Positions 46,936-55,739 of a stretch of 64,000 nt of DNA are shown here, in pieces; the stretch's first letter is position 1, and each line of letters begins with the position of its first letter. The DNA is taken from NCBI GenBank assembly GCA_026196575.1, contig JAPHSX010000057.1, positions 1-64,000 on the forward strand, written 5' to 3'. The notes beneath the pieces were generated by a model. The model was not told where the DNA came from. It searched no databases and was given only the letters and a program-made list of their open reading frames with translations. Origin of the DNA: Gammaproteobacteria bacterium (GTDB lineage: Bacteria; Pseudomonadota; Gammaproteobacteria; Thiohalomonadales; Thiohalomonadaceae). Position numbers and translations under genes: made by a program.

Positions 46936-47562
46936 CTACTTGCCGTATTTGGCAACGTGTTCAGCTTCGAACGCTTCGGCCCTGGCCAGCATCTTGGCAA
47001 TGCCGGAACGGTCTTTGCACTTGTGGCCGCCGAAATACTCCATCGGGTTCATGCGCTTGGTCTTTATCATCGCCAGGCCGAGCTCCTTGCCGGCCAAGGC
47101 GTTCTTGATCCCTTGCGAGAAACCATCCTTGAAGTAAAGACCAAGACCAACCTTCAGCTCGTTGACGCGGCCATTCTGGACGATCGACTTCCAGAAGATG
47201 TCGCCGAACTTGACGGTCGGCTGCTCCTTCGGTGCCAGCCCCAGGCGCTTACCGTAGCTGGCCAGGCCGTGCATGATGTGGGTGATCGGCAGCCCACGCG
47301 GGCAGCGGGCGATACAGTTGTAGCAGGAGGTACACATCCACATGGAGGTGCTGCTCAGAACCTCTTCGCGCTTGTTGGCGCGAATCATCATGAAGAGCTC
47401 CTGCGGCGGGTGCTCCCAGTGGTTCTGCATCGGGCAGGAGCCGGAGCAGACGCCGCACTGCATGCACATCTTGACCCAGTGCCCCTCCTCGACGTTGGCC
47501 TCGACCTCTTTGAGGAAGTTGCTGCGATATTTTTCGATCATCGCCTGATTCATTTCGCTCAT
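46936..47562 (-). CDS. hdrC: HdrC-like ferredoxin subunit (Qmo/Apr-associated)
   Basis: A 208-residue iron-sulfur protein. Two 4Fe-4S sites are complete: C33, C36, C39, C43 and C77, C80, C83, C87. It matches the soluble front part of QmoC and HdrC. The C-terminal 100 residues lack the cytochrome-b-like helices that QmoC has (LGLYFKDGFSQGIKNALAGKELGLAMIKTKRMNPMEYFGG is polar). With HdrB it should accept electrons from QmoAB. AGGAGA precedes the ATG, and qmoB ends 12 nt upstream. Confidence 0.92.
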   Translation of the reverse strand: MSEMNQAMIEKYRSNFLKEVEANVEEGHWVKMCMQCGVCSGSCPMQNHWEHPPQELFMMIRANKREEVLSSTSMWMCTSCYNCIARCPRGLPITHIMHGLASYGKRLGLAPKEQPTVKFGDIFWKSIVQNGRVNELKVGLGLYFKDGFSQGIKNALAGKELGLAMIKTKRMNPMEYFGGHKCKDRSGIAKMLARAEAFEAEHVAKYGK

Positions 47563-47574
47563 GGTGATGTCTCC

Positions 47575-49797
47575 TTAGAACTTGAATGGGCTCATGCCGA
47601 TTTGCTCGATAGTCTTCTCCATATCGTTGATGATCTGGGGAATCTTGTCGACATCGGTGATGGACACTTCGTAGGTTCCTACGCGCTCTTTTTCGAGGTT
47701 GAGGGTCTTCAGGGTTTCGTCGACCTTGCTCATACGAATATGGGCCATCTCGGAGCCCTTGACGAAGTGGCACTGGTAGTTGTCACCCTTCTGGCAACCC
47801 AGCAGGATGATGCCGTCGTAACCGCTGTTCAGCGCATCGGTGATCCAGATGACGTTGACCGAGCCAAGGCAGCGCACCGGAATGATACGGGCAAACGAGC
47901 TGTACTCGGTGCGATTCATGCCGGCCATATCGAGTGCCGGGTAGGCATCGTTCTCGCAAGCCAGCACCAGGATGCGCGGCTTCTCGGAGAACTCATCAGG
48001 GATATCGACCGCCTTGAGCTGCTGACCGACGCTATCGATGGAGTAGTTCTCGAAGGAGATGACACGCACCGGACAGGCACCCATACAGGTACCACAGCGG
48101 CGGCAGCGCCCCTCGTTGTACTGCGGGTAACCCTGCTCGTCCTCGTTGATCGCGCCGAAGGGGCACTCCACGGTGCAACGCTTGCACTGGGTACAGCCAT
48201 CCTTGCGGAAACTGGGGAAGCTAAGGTCACCGGAACGCGGGTGGGCGGCGCGACCGAGGGCCGAGTTTTCACACGCCTGGATCGCCTTGAGTACGGCACC
48301 GGTGGCATCCTCCACCGCCTGCTGATCATCCATCGGACGGCGCACCGGACCGGCGGCGTAGATGCCGGTACGACGGGTCTCGTAGGGGAAGCAGATAAAG
48401 TGGCTGTCGTTAAAGCCGTGCTTCAGGTGCGGTAGGTCGGTACCCTGACGGTAGTTGAGGTTGAGGATCGGCTGCGGCTGCACCGCCAGCTCGGCCTCGA
48501 TCTTGGCCACCAGCTCGTCGTTCTTCGCCTCCTTGGCCGCGCCCAGTTCCAGGGCGAGGTAGGGGTTGGGCCCGGAGTTGGGGATCTGACCGGTGGCCAG
48601 CACCACGATGTCGGCGTTGATAGTGGAATCTTCGGCCAGAATCTTGTCGTTATAGCTCACCGCAAGACCATTCCCCGCAGCAGCGACCTTGGCCACCTCG
48701 CCCTTGGAGAAGGTGACGCCCGCCTCCTGACCGGAGCGGTAAAAGTCCTCACCGGTGGCGCCGGGGGTGCGCAGTTCATCGAAGATCACCGTGGCATCAC
48801 CACCGGCCGCCTTTACATAGTGGGCCTGCTTGATGGAGGTCATGCAGCAGTGACCGGAGCAGTAGGGCAGGTGGCCCGGCTTCTCGCTACGCTGCCCGGC
48901 GCACTGGACGAAGACGACGTTTTTGGCCTCGGAACCGTCGGACTTTTTGATGGCACCGTTGTTGGCCTTGACCATCGCCTCGAACTGGGACTGGTCCATC
49001 ACATCCGGGTTCTCGGGGGAGAACTCGGGCAGATTGCCCATGTCGTAGGGCTTGGAACCGGTTGCCTGGACAATGGCGCCGACGGTGATGGTCTTCCCGT
49101 CGGAGAGCTCAACGCTGAAGCGGCCCGGTGCACCATCGGTCTTGTTGATGGTGGTGTTTAGATGCACAGTGATCCTGGCGTCATCATTGACGGCCGCGAT
49201 CAACTGGCCGATATCATTCTCGACCGGCCCCTGCAGGCCGTTTTTATGCGGAATGCGCTTGTACTCACGAATGGCACTGCCGCCCAATTCGCCGCTGGCG
49301 TTGACCAGCTCCACGGCGTAACCGGTCCTGGCACCCTCAATGGCGGCGGTAAGGCCGGCCAGACCGCCGCCCACCACCAGCAGGGAGCGGGTCAGACCCT
49401 GCTCGCCGGAGGCGGCAGGAACCTTCATGAACTTCGCCTCGGCACAGGCCATGCGCACGTAGTCGTCGGCCATCTCCTGGGTGGTCTCGCGCGCCTCGTC
49501 GGTATCGGGACGAACCCAGATAACCCCCTCGCGGATGTTGGCGCGGGAGAGGGTAACCCCCTCAAAGGAGAAGGCCTCGGTCTTGGCGCGGCGTGAGCAA
49601 CCGACGATAACGACGCGGTTCACGCCCTCGTTGGTAATATCGTCCTGGATCATCTTCACGCCATCGGCATTACAGAGAAACTCGTGATCCTTGGCAATGG
49701 CCGCCTTGCCGTCACGCTTGGCGGTGTTGACGAGCTGACCGGCGTCGAGGCGCTCCTCGATGCCGCAGCCCTTGCAGATATACGCTCCGATCTTCAT
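47575..49797 (-). CDS. qmoB: QmoB: HdrA-like flavoprotein with MvhD-type C-terminus
   Basis: A 740-residue subunit of quinone-interacting membrane-bound oxidoreductase. The ATG at 49797 (MKIGAYICKGCGIEERLD) is preferred over a GTG 9 nt upstream because AAGAGGT lies 7 nt away and homologues begin this way. An FAD domain starts at about 140 (LLVVGGGLAGLTAAIEGARTGY). Two ferredoxin sites follow (CTQCKRCTVECP, CRRCGTCMGACP). The C-terminal MvhD/FlpD-like domain has cysteines in ILVLACENDA, IPVRCLG and LLGCQKGDNYQCHF. The protein joins AprBA electron flow to quinone. qmoA ends 12 nt upstream. Confidence 0.95.
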   Translation of the reverse strand: MKIGAYICKGCGIEERLDAGQLVNTAKRDGKAAIAKDHEFLCNADGVKMIQDDITNEGVNRVVIVGCSRRAKTEAFSFEGVTLSRANIREGVIWVRPDTDEARETTQEMADDYVRMACAEAKFMKVPAASGEQGLTRSLLVVGGGLAGLTAAIEGARTGYAVELVNASGELGGSAIREYKRIPHKNGLQGPVENDIGQLIAAVNDDARITVHLNTTINKTDGAPGRFSVELSDGKTITVGAIVQATGSKPYDMGNLPEFSPENPDVMDQSQFEAMVKANNGAIKKSDGSEAKNVVFVQCAGQRSEKPGHLPYCSGHCCMTSIKQAHYVKAAGGDATVIFDELRTPGATGEDFYRSGQEAGVTFSKGEVAKVAAAGNGLAVSYNDKILAEDSTINADIVVLATGQIPNSGPNPYLALELGAAKEAKNDELVAKIEAELAVQPQPILNLNYRQGTDLPHLKHGFNDSHFICFPYETRRTGIYAAGPVRRPMDDQQAVEDATGAVLKAIQACENSALGRAAHPRSGDLSFPSFRKDGCTQCKRCTVECPFGAINEDEQGYPQYNEGRCRRCGTCMGACPVRVISFENYSIDSVGQQLKAVDIPDEFSEKPRILVLACENDAYPALDMAGMNRTEYSSFARIIPVRCLGSVNVIWITDALNSGYDGIILLGCQKGDNYQCHFVKGSEMAHIRMSKVDETLKTLNLEKERVGTYEVSITDVDKIPQIINDMEKTIEQIGMSPFKF

Positions 49798-49809
49798 CTC
49801 AGCCACCTC

Positions 49810-51090
49810 TTAACCCTCCGTTCCTGCAACCTGATTGACCACCTGAATGGCGCGAAGGGCGGCCGCGGTGGCGTTCTGTGCTGCGCGGTTTACGTCCAGC
49901 GCATCGGACGAGCAGCCGGCACCAAAGATGGCGCCGTTGGACTCATCGGCATCGATGAAGCCGTGCTCGTTGATGACGGTACCCTCGGGGAAGATACCGG
50001 CGGGAACGGTGGATTCCATACCGGTGGCCAGTACCACCAGGTCATGCTCGTTGGCGTAGCGGTGGTAGCCCTCGGTGTCGACACCGTTAAGGATGACGTT
50101 GCCGTTGCTGCCACCGATGATATTGGCCACCTTGGACTTGACGAAGGTGACGTTGGGGTCCTGCTTCACCTTCTGGTGGAAATCGTCAATCCGGTCAATG
50201 GCACGAATGTCGATGTAGTAAATGGTCGACTTGCAGCCATCGCCCAGCTGTTCGGCCACATAGGTGGTCTGTTTCAGCGAGGCCATGCAGCAGATGCGCG
50301 AGCAGTGCTTCAGGTGGTTGCGGTCACGCGAACCGGCACACTGGATGAAGGCGATATTGCTCGGGGTCGAGCCGTCGGCGCGCTGAATCTTGCCGCCGGT
50401 TGGCCCATTGGGGTCCATCATGCGCTCGAATTCGACGTTGGAGATGACGTTGTCATAGCGATCGTAACCGTAGGGCTGGATCTTCGCCGCATCGTAGGGC
50501 TTCCAGCCGGTGGACCAGATGATGGCGCCAACCGTTACCGAGAGACTCTCCTCCTGCATATCGAGATCCACGGCATTGACCTTGCACGCCGCCTTCGCCT
50601 TCTCGGCCTCGGCGGTGCCGATGATGCTCGGGTCGATGACATAGCGCTGCGGATAGGCCATGTTGTGGGGCAGATAGGCCGCCTTGCGCTTCATCATGTT
50701 GTAATTGTGGCTATCATCAACCTCAGCCTCGACGGCACGACCACAGTCACCACAGGCGGTGCAGTTCTCATTGACGTAGCGCGGGGCAACCTTCAGCTCG
50801 ACAGTGTAGTTGCCCGCCGCACCGCTGATCCCGGCCACCTCGGTCATGGTCATCAGGCGAATATTTTTGTTCGCCTTGAGACGCCGGTACTGGATCTCCA
50901 GCCCGCAGGTGGGGAAGCAGAGCTTCGGAAAGTACTTGTAGAGCTGGCCTACACGGCCGCCGACGGTGGGGGCTTTTTCGATCAGCAGAACCTGCTTACC
51001 GCACTCGGCTGCTTCCAGCGCCGCGGTAAGGCCGCTGATACCGCCACCCACGACCAGAATGGTCTCATTGGTTGCGACTACCTCAGACAT
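49810..51090 (-). CDS. qmoA: QmoA: HdrA-like flavoprotein
   Basis: A 426-residue FAD protein. The dinucleotide loop is ILVVGGGISGLTAALEAAECGKQVLLIEKA (11-40), followed by GGRVGQLYKYFPKLCFPTCGLEIQYRRL. A ferredoxin-like start, CTACGDC, is not followed by the usual fourth Cys-Pro (it reads GRAVEAEVDD), so a full 4Fe-4S site is unlikely there. QmoA and QmoB form the FAD core that takes electrons from, or gives them to, AprBA. GGAGGT precedes the ATG. It is the first gene of the qmo-hdr operon, behind a 217-bp promoter region. Confidence 0.95.
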   Translation of the reverse strand: MSEVVATNETILVVGGGISGLTAALEAAECGKQVLLIEKAPTVGGRVGQLYKYFPKLCFPTCGLEIQYRRLKANKNIRLMTMTEVAGISGAAGNYTVELKVAPRYVNENCTACGDCGRAVEAEVDDSHNYNMMKRKAAYLPHNMAYPQRYVIDPSIIGTAEAEKAKAACKVNAVDLDMQEESLSVTVGAIIWSTGWKPYDAAKIQPYGYDRYDNVISNVEFERMMDPNGPTGGKIQRADGSTPSNIAFIQCAGSRDRNHLKHCSRICCMASLKQTTYVAEQLGDGCKSTIYYIDIRAIDRIDDFHQKVKQDPNVTFVKSKVANIIGGSNGNVILNGVDTEGYHRYANEHDLVVLATGMESTVPAGIFPEGTVINEHGFIDADESNGAIFGAGCSSDALDVNRAAQNATAAALRAIQVVNQVAGTEG

Positions 51091-51180
51091 TGATTACCTC
51101 CATCAAGGTTAATCCCTTCTGTGAAATTCTTGCTCGATTTCCGAGATAAAGAGGTGCATTTCTCACCAGTTTACTGCGGA

Positions 51181-51192
51181 ATTAGCGCTAAT
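51181..51192. promoter_or_regulatory. Palindrome ATTAGCGCTAAT upstream of qmoA
   Basis: A perfect 12-bp palindrome in an AT-rich stretch, about 95 bp before the qmoA start. It could be an operator. No regulator can be named. Confidence 0.35.
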
Positions 51193-51307
51193 ATGAAAAA
51201 TTGAGGGCACACGATACCCGCTCTGGCGCAGAAAGCCCACTAGATCCTCCATCGAATTTTCCGATGCGCAAATAGAATGTATATATGTTTTAGGACCCTT
51301 TGCCGCA

Positions 51308-52393
51308 TTATTCGGGACCGGGCAGCTCCTTGATATAGAGATCCTGCTTGTTGTACGGGATCTCGATCCCCTCACTCATAAAGCGTTTATAGATCGCCGT
51401 CAGCAGGGCATCCACCACACGTCCGCGCAGTGAGGGCTCCTCAATCCAGCCCAGTAGTTCAAAATCGACACTGGAGTTGCCAAAACGGCGCAACCGCACC
51501 CGTGGCTCCGGCGTGTCGCACACCGCCGCCTCGGCCAGCACCACCTCCAGCAACACCGCCCGCACCCGATCGATGTCGCTGCCGTAGGCCACCCCGACCG
51601 GGACACCGATGCGATACTTGGTGTGCGGCCCGCCCGACTCGTTGAGGATCTTGGTGTTGCCCATGATGCTATTGGGAACGGTCACCTCGACATCACCACG
51701 GGTGAGGATGCGGGTACTGCGGATGCCGATATGGGTTACCTCTCCGCGCTCCCCCGAGTCGAGCACGATGTAGTCGCCGATCTTGTAGGGGGCATCCGCA
51801 AGGATGAACACCCCGGAGAAGAGATTCGCCAGGGTATCCTTGGCGGCGAAACCCACCGCAATACCGATGATTCCGGCAGAGGCGAGCCAGGCGGTCATGT
51901 CGACATGCCAGGCACTGAAGATGAGGTAAAGCGCCAGGCCGATAATCAGCAACAGGGCAACATTCTCAAACAGCGGCAGGGTCTGGTTGCGCACCAGAGC
52001 AAAACGCCCCGGCTGTTGCGCCATATTGCGCAGCAGCATGCGCGCCAGTCGCGTCACAAACAGCGACCACAACAGCACCGCATAGCTCTGCATCAGCGAA
52101 AAGGCGAGCGCCTCCACCCTGGCGGCAGGCTTGAGCACGGTGATCGCCACCGCCAGACCGAGCAGCATGATGCTCTGAAAGAGGGGCTGGCCGAGAGAGC
52201 CGAGGATCTGATCGTCCAGCCCGCTTGAGGTGCGGGCAGTGAGGTGGCGGAGCAGACGCATCACCAGACGGTCGATAATCAGCGCCGCCAATAGCGCCAG
52301 CAGCACCACGGCCACCGCGCGCACCACCAGGTGCTCGCCAACAAAGTCGAGTAGCGGCGCAATAAAGGCGAAGAGCGCCTCCAGTGATCCCAT
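51308..52393 (-). CDS. MscS-type mechanosensitive ion channel
   Basis: A 361-residue channel. Four or five membrane segments precede the pore-lining helix near 165-195 (WLASAGIIGIAVGFAAKDTLANLFSGVFI, the Ala/Gly-rich TM3 pattern). The beta domain follows (DYIVLDSGERGEVTHIGIRSTRILTRGDVEVTVPNSIM) and a C-terminal alpha/beta domain. It releases solutes on osmotic downshift. GAGGAGG lies before the ATG, and it is 37 nt downstream of the cytochrome b561 gene, so the two may be cotranscribed. Its stop is 217 bp before qmoA. Confidence 0.92.
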   Translation of the reverse strand: MGSLEALFAFIAPLLDFVGEHLVVRAVAVVLLALLAALIIDRLVMRLLRHLTARTSSGLDDQILGSLGQPLFQSIMLLGLAVAITVLKPAARVEALAFSLMQSYAVLLWSLFVTRLARMLLRNMAQQPGRFALVRNQTLPLFENVALLLIIGLALYLIFSAWHVDMTAWLASAGIIGIAVGFAAKDTLANLFSGVFILADAPYKIGDYIVLDSGERGEVTHIGIRSTRILTRGDVEVTVPNSIMGNTKILNESGGPHTKYRIGVPVGVAYGSDIDRVRAVLLEVVLAEAAVCDTPEPRVRLRRFGNSSVDFELLGWIEEPSLRGRVVDALLTAIYKRFMSEGIEIPYNKQDLYIKELPGPE

Positions 52394-52430
52394 GGTGCGG
52401 CCCTCCTCGCCCCGCTCCCTTGTGCCGTGG

Positions 52431-52991
52431 TTACAACATCCGCTTCAGGATATCGCTTTCGCCGCCCTTGTCCTTGAGACGATGTTTCACCGCACCGGCC
52501 GCATGCAAGACGATGAGCAGCAGCATGGCAATCCCCATCACCTCGTGCGCCTCGTGGGCGATCTCGCCAAACTCCTTGCTCTTGCCGATGAGCGCCGGCA
52601 ACTCACCCAGCCCGAAAAAGTGGATTGGATAGCCGCCGGCATTGGACATCAGATAGCCACTCAGCGGCAGCAGTAACATCAGCACATAGAGAATGGCGTG
52701 CAGACCCTTCACCATCTTGCGCTCACCGGCCGCAAACACCGCCGGCAGGGCCGGGGCGGGCGAGACGCGCAACCAGAGCAGGCGCGTTACAACCAGCAAC
52801 ATCACCAGCACGCCGAACGATTTATGCAGGCCGTAGAACTGGAAGGCATATGCCTTCTGCTCCTCGGTGTCCCGAGGCAACTCGGCCATATAGATGCCAA
52901 CACCAATGAGGGTAATGATTATCAGCGCCATCAGCCAGTGCAGGATTTTGGAGAGAAGCCCATATTCGGTGGAGCTGTTTTGCAAAGCCAT
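52431..52991 (-). CDS. Cytochrome b561 (CybB-like)
   Basis: A 186-residue four-helix di-haem membrane protein. Helices lie at about 17-33, 54-73, 98-115 and 150-168. Histidines suited as haem ligands are His18, His56, His146 or His149, and His163. Members move electrons between quinones and other carriers and some oxidise superoxide. AGAGGA lies 7 nt before the ATG. It sits 1.3 kb upstream of the qmo-hdr operon, on the same strand, with mscS between. A role as quinone partner of that operon is speculative. Confidence 0.9.
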   Translation of the reverse strand: MALQNSSTEYGLLSKILHWLMALIIITLIGVGIYMAELPRDTEEQKAYAFQFYGLHKSFGVLVMLLVVTRLLWLRVSPAPALPAVFAAGERKMVKGLHAILYVLMLLLPLSGYLMSNAGGYPIHFFGLGELPALIGKSKEFGEIAHEAHEVMGIAMLLLIVLHAAGAVKHRLKDKGGESDILKRML

Positions 52992-53154
52992 GTCTCTGTC
53001 CTCTTGTCTCTTGTTGGGTGTCTGTTCGAGGCCGCTAGCTTACCGCACACCCCGATAAAAGCAATTATGTCGCCACAGCGTCGAGAACCGCGGCCGCGTG
53101 ATAAAATAGCCTCACCGCGCCACCAGCGGCACGGGCCACAAAACGGAGATCCCG

Positions 53155-53556
53155 ATGAAGAGAGTTGCGCTGCTCCTGCTGCTGATAGGGCTAACCGCCT
53201 GCAGCACAAAACCGAACGACGAGGTAATTGCCCAGCAGGTCACGGCAGCGCTGTTGCAACGTCACAGCGCCGCCATTTTCGAGGTGGTCAATCTCAAAAA
53301 GGTGAATGGCATCGTCCGTGACAACCATCACTACGAGGCCGAGATGGCGTATGAGCTGCGCTTTCTGGTCGATCTGCAGGGGGCGGCCGCACGGCTACAG
53401 CAGCAGAGCGGCAGTATCTTCGCCGCCGGTCTGGAGGCCTCTGCCCTGGGACTCGCCTACGGCAACTTTAAAAAGGGCGATACCCTGCCAAGGAGGGAGT
53501 GGATAAAGTTTGTCCGCTCGGAGCAAGGCTGGCTCATCGACCAGACCCAGCCCTGA
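53155..53556 (+). CDS. Small lipoprotein of unknown function
   Basis: A 133-residue exported protein with a lipobox LTAC (Cys16) after MKRVALLLLLIGL. The mature part has an alpha/beta look (VIAQQVTAALLQRHSAAIFEVVNLKKVNGIV; HYEAEMAYELRFLVDL), like small single-domain periplasmic lipoproteins. GGAG lies 8 nt before the ATG. The barrel gene follows after 97 nt in the same direction. I do not recognise a named family. Confidence 0.75.
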   Translation: MKRVALLLLLIGLTACSTKPNDEVIAQQVTAALLQRHSAAIFEVVNLKKVNGIVRDNHHYEAEMAYELRFLVDLQGAAARLQQQSGSIFAAGLEASALGLAYGNFKKGDTLPRREWIKFVRSEQGWLIDQTQP

Positions 53557-53653
53557 GGCCGATCGCCCCCCGCCAACTTGTCCTTCGTTCCGCGCTGGGC
53601 TATCTCTTAAAAGGTGGGGCCATCTCGCCCTGTCCAACTACTGGGTGATCCTG

Positions 53654-54262
53654 ATGAAAACGCGACTCCTTGCCCCATGGCTATTATTGCCGCTGCTCCT
53701 GGGCGGCGTTGTGGGCGGCGCGGCCCATGCCGACTCCGACTGGGGTGGCAATGTCAATCTGCTGCTCGGTGGCAAATCCCTGGATGACGGCGACTGGCTC
53801 GCCCACCAACAGGGCGAGGCGGGGATCCTGCTCGACTTCGGCCGCCGCGACTGGCCGCTACATATCGCCGTCGACCTGCTGCGCTCACGCGGTGACTTTG
53901 ACGGCCTGGTCTATTACCTCCCCAGCACAACCCTCTATCACGTGGAGGAGGAGGTGACCACCCGCGAGCTGAACTTCGGGGTGCGCCACTACTTCGACAC
54001 CGCCTCCACCATGCGCCCCTATATCGGCGGCGGCATGGCCCTGGTCAGCCTGGAGAGCGACTGGCGCATCGACTCCGGTGCCTGGCAGCACGACAAGGGA
54101 GAGGGCACCGGGATCTGGCTCAATGGTGGCATCCTCTGGGGCTTTGGCGCCTTTAACCTCGGCTTTGACGTGCGCCTCTCGGTGGCCGATGTGGAGATGG
54201 ATCTGGGCACCTATAAGGGCGGCGGCGGTCACACCGGGCTACTGCTTGGCTACCACTGGTAA
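53654..54262 (+). CDS. Outer-membrane beta-barrel protein (YfaZ-like)
   Basis: A 202-residue protein. The start at 53654 (MKTRLLAPWLLLPLLLGGVVGGAAHA) gives a signal peptide; the frame runs further upstream but only into the lipoprotein gene. The mature part is a small barrel (WGGNVNLLLGGKSLDD, MRPYIGGGMALVSLES, GIWLNGGILWGFGAFNLGFDVRLSVADV) ending in LLGYHW with a terminal aromatic. The glycine-rich hairpins resemble YfaZ/OprF-N barrels. It is convergent with degQ (18 nt between stops). Confidence 0.72.
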   Translation: MKTRLLAPWLLLPLLLGGVVGGAAHADSDWGGNVNLLLGGKSLDDGDWLAHQQGEAGILLDFGRRDWPLHIAVDLLRSRGDFDGLVYYLPSTTLYHVEEEVTTRELNFGVRHYFDTASTMRPYIGGGMALVSLESDWRIDSGAWQHDKGEGTGIWLNGGILWGFGAFNLGFDVRLSVADVEMDLGTYKGGGGHTGLLLGYHW

Positions 54263-54280
54263 CCGCCACCCCGCTCCTCG

Positions 54281-55630
54281 CTATTGCAGCAGCAGATAGA
54301 GCGCGCCGTCACGGCGCTGGATATTCAGCAGCAGCGCACTGTCTGCCGACACCGCCGCCTGCAGCTCCTCCAGGTTTTTCACCTCGCGCCGGTTGGCCTG
54401 GGCGATGAGATCCCCCTTGCGCAAGCCGGCCAACATGGCGGCGCTGCCGGGGGCGACCGCCGCCACCACTACCCCCTCGACACGACCACGCACCGTCTCC
54501 TCCACTACGTTGGCAAGCACTGCGCCACCCAGACGCGGGTGGAGCTGCTCCCCCTCCAGCGCCACCACCTCGGGCTCCTCGACCAGGGCGTGCAGGGTGA
54601 GCGCCTTGCCGTCGCGCAGAATGCGCAGTGCCACCCGCTCACCAATGCGCAACAGACCGATGCGGTTGCGCACATCGGCTGCATCCCTCACCGGCCGATC
54701 GTTGATGTGGGTGATCACATCACCCGTTTTAAGGCCCGCCTTGGCGGCCGGCGAACCACCGCTCACCTGGGTGACCACGGCCCCCTGGTGGCGTTCAAGA
54801 TTGAAGGCGGCGGCCAGCTCCGGGGTGAGGTCCTGCGCCTGGGCCCCCATCGAACCGCGCTTGACCTCGCCGTGCTCGATGAGCTGCCCCATGATCTCGC
54901 GCACCATGTTGATCGGGATGGCAAAACCAATGCCTACATTACCGCCGCTCTTGGAGAGGATGGCAGTATTGATACCGACCAGCTCGCCGCGCAGATTGAC
55001 CAGCGCGCCACCGGAGTTGCCGGGATTGATCGAGGCGTCGGTCTGAATAAAATCTTCAAAACCCTCGATACCGAGACCGGAGCGCCCCAGCGCCGAGACG
55101 ATGCCGGAGGTGACGGTCTGTCCGAGGCCGAAGGGGTTACCGATCGCCACCACGAAGTCCCCCACCCGCAACCGCTCCGAATCGCTCATCGGTAGCGCCG
55201 CCAGTTCGCCATTTTCCACCTTTAGCACCGCAATATCGGTCTCCGGATCGGAGCCCACCAGGGTCGCCTTGAGGGTGCGGCCATCGTGCAGGTTGACCGC
55301 GATCTCGTCGGCCCGATCAATCACATGGTGGTTGGTGACGATGTAACCGCGCCCCCCATCAATCACTACGCCAGAGCCAAGACTCTGCTGGGTGCGCTCG
55401 CGCGGCTGCGCCTCGGGCAGGCTGAAGAATCGGCGAAAGAAGGGGTCGGCAAGCAGTGGACTCTGCTGCACCGCCACCCGCGTGCGGGTAAAGATATTGA
55501 CCACTGAGGGGATGGTCCGGTCGAGCATCGGCGCCAGCGACGGTAATGCCTCGCCCTGCGAGTCGTGAGTGGGGAGCGCCGCCTGAACGCCAAGGCTGCA
55601 AAGCAGTAGCAGTGAGAAGAGATAACGCAT
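54281..55630 (-). CDS. degQ: Periplasmic serine protease, DegQ/DegP family
   Basis: A 449-residue HtrA protease/chaperone. The start at 55630 (MRYLFSLLLLCSLGVQA) gives the signal peptide. The triad is His102 (TNHHVID), Asp132 (TDIAVLKV) and Ser206 (NPGNSGGAL). Two PDZ domains follow, about 260-345 and 365-445 (LKTGDVITHINDRPV; LRKGDLIAQANRREV). The Q-linker is short, so DegQ is favoured over DegP. It degrades misfolded envelope proteins. It lies 109 bp from the OmpA-family gene upstream on the same strand. Confidence 0.93.
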   Translation of the reverse strand: MRYLFSLLLLCSLGVQAALPTHDSQGEALPSLAPMLDRTIPSVVNIFTRTRVAVQQSPLLADPFFRRFFSLPEAQPRERTQQSLGSGVVIDGGRGYIVTNHHVIDRADEIAVNLHDGRTLKATLVGSDPETDIAVLKVENGELAALPMSDSERLRVGDFVVAIGNPFGLGQTVTSGIVSALGRSGLGIEGFEDFIQTDASINPGNSGGALVNLRGELVGINTAILSKSGGNVGIGFAIPINMVREIMGQLIEHGEVKRGSMGAQAQDLTPELAAAFNLERHQGAVVTQVSGGSPAAKAGLKTGDVITHINDRPVRDAADVRNRIGLLRIGERVALRILRDGKALTLHALVEEPEVVALEGEQLHPRLGGAVLANVVEETVRGRVEGVVVAAVAPGSAAMLAGLRKGDLIAQANRREVKNLEELQAAVSADSALLLNIQRRDGALYLLLQ

Positions 55631-55739
55631 AGTCGTTCCTGTTCGGTTCGTCTTATGGGATAAAGGTCGGTGCCTTCGCACGGGTGTAAAGACCACGCCG
55701 GGCGCAAAGAGTTCAGCCATCACCGGAAGGGCAAGGCGT

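Noticed and set aside
46870-48435. Plus-strand open frame of 521 codons opposite hdrC and qmoB
   Set aside because: It runs across the hdrC-qmoB junction on the other strand and has no recognisable motif.
51163-51375. Small minus-strand frame ahead of qmoA (inner start MEDLVGFLRQSGYRVPSIF)
   Set aside because: It overlaps the mscS end, has no conserved domain and covers the promoter region. A 29-residue leader peptide cannot be excluded but nothing supports it.
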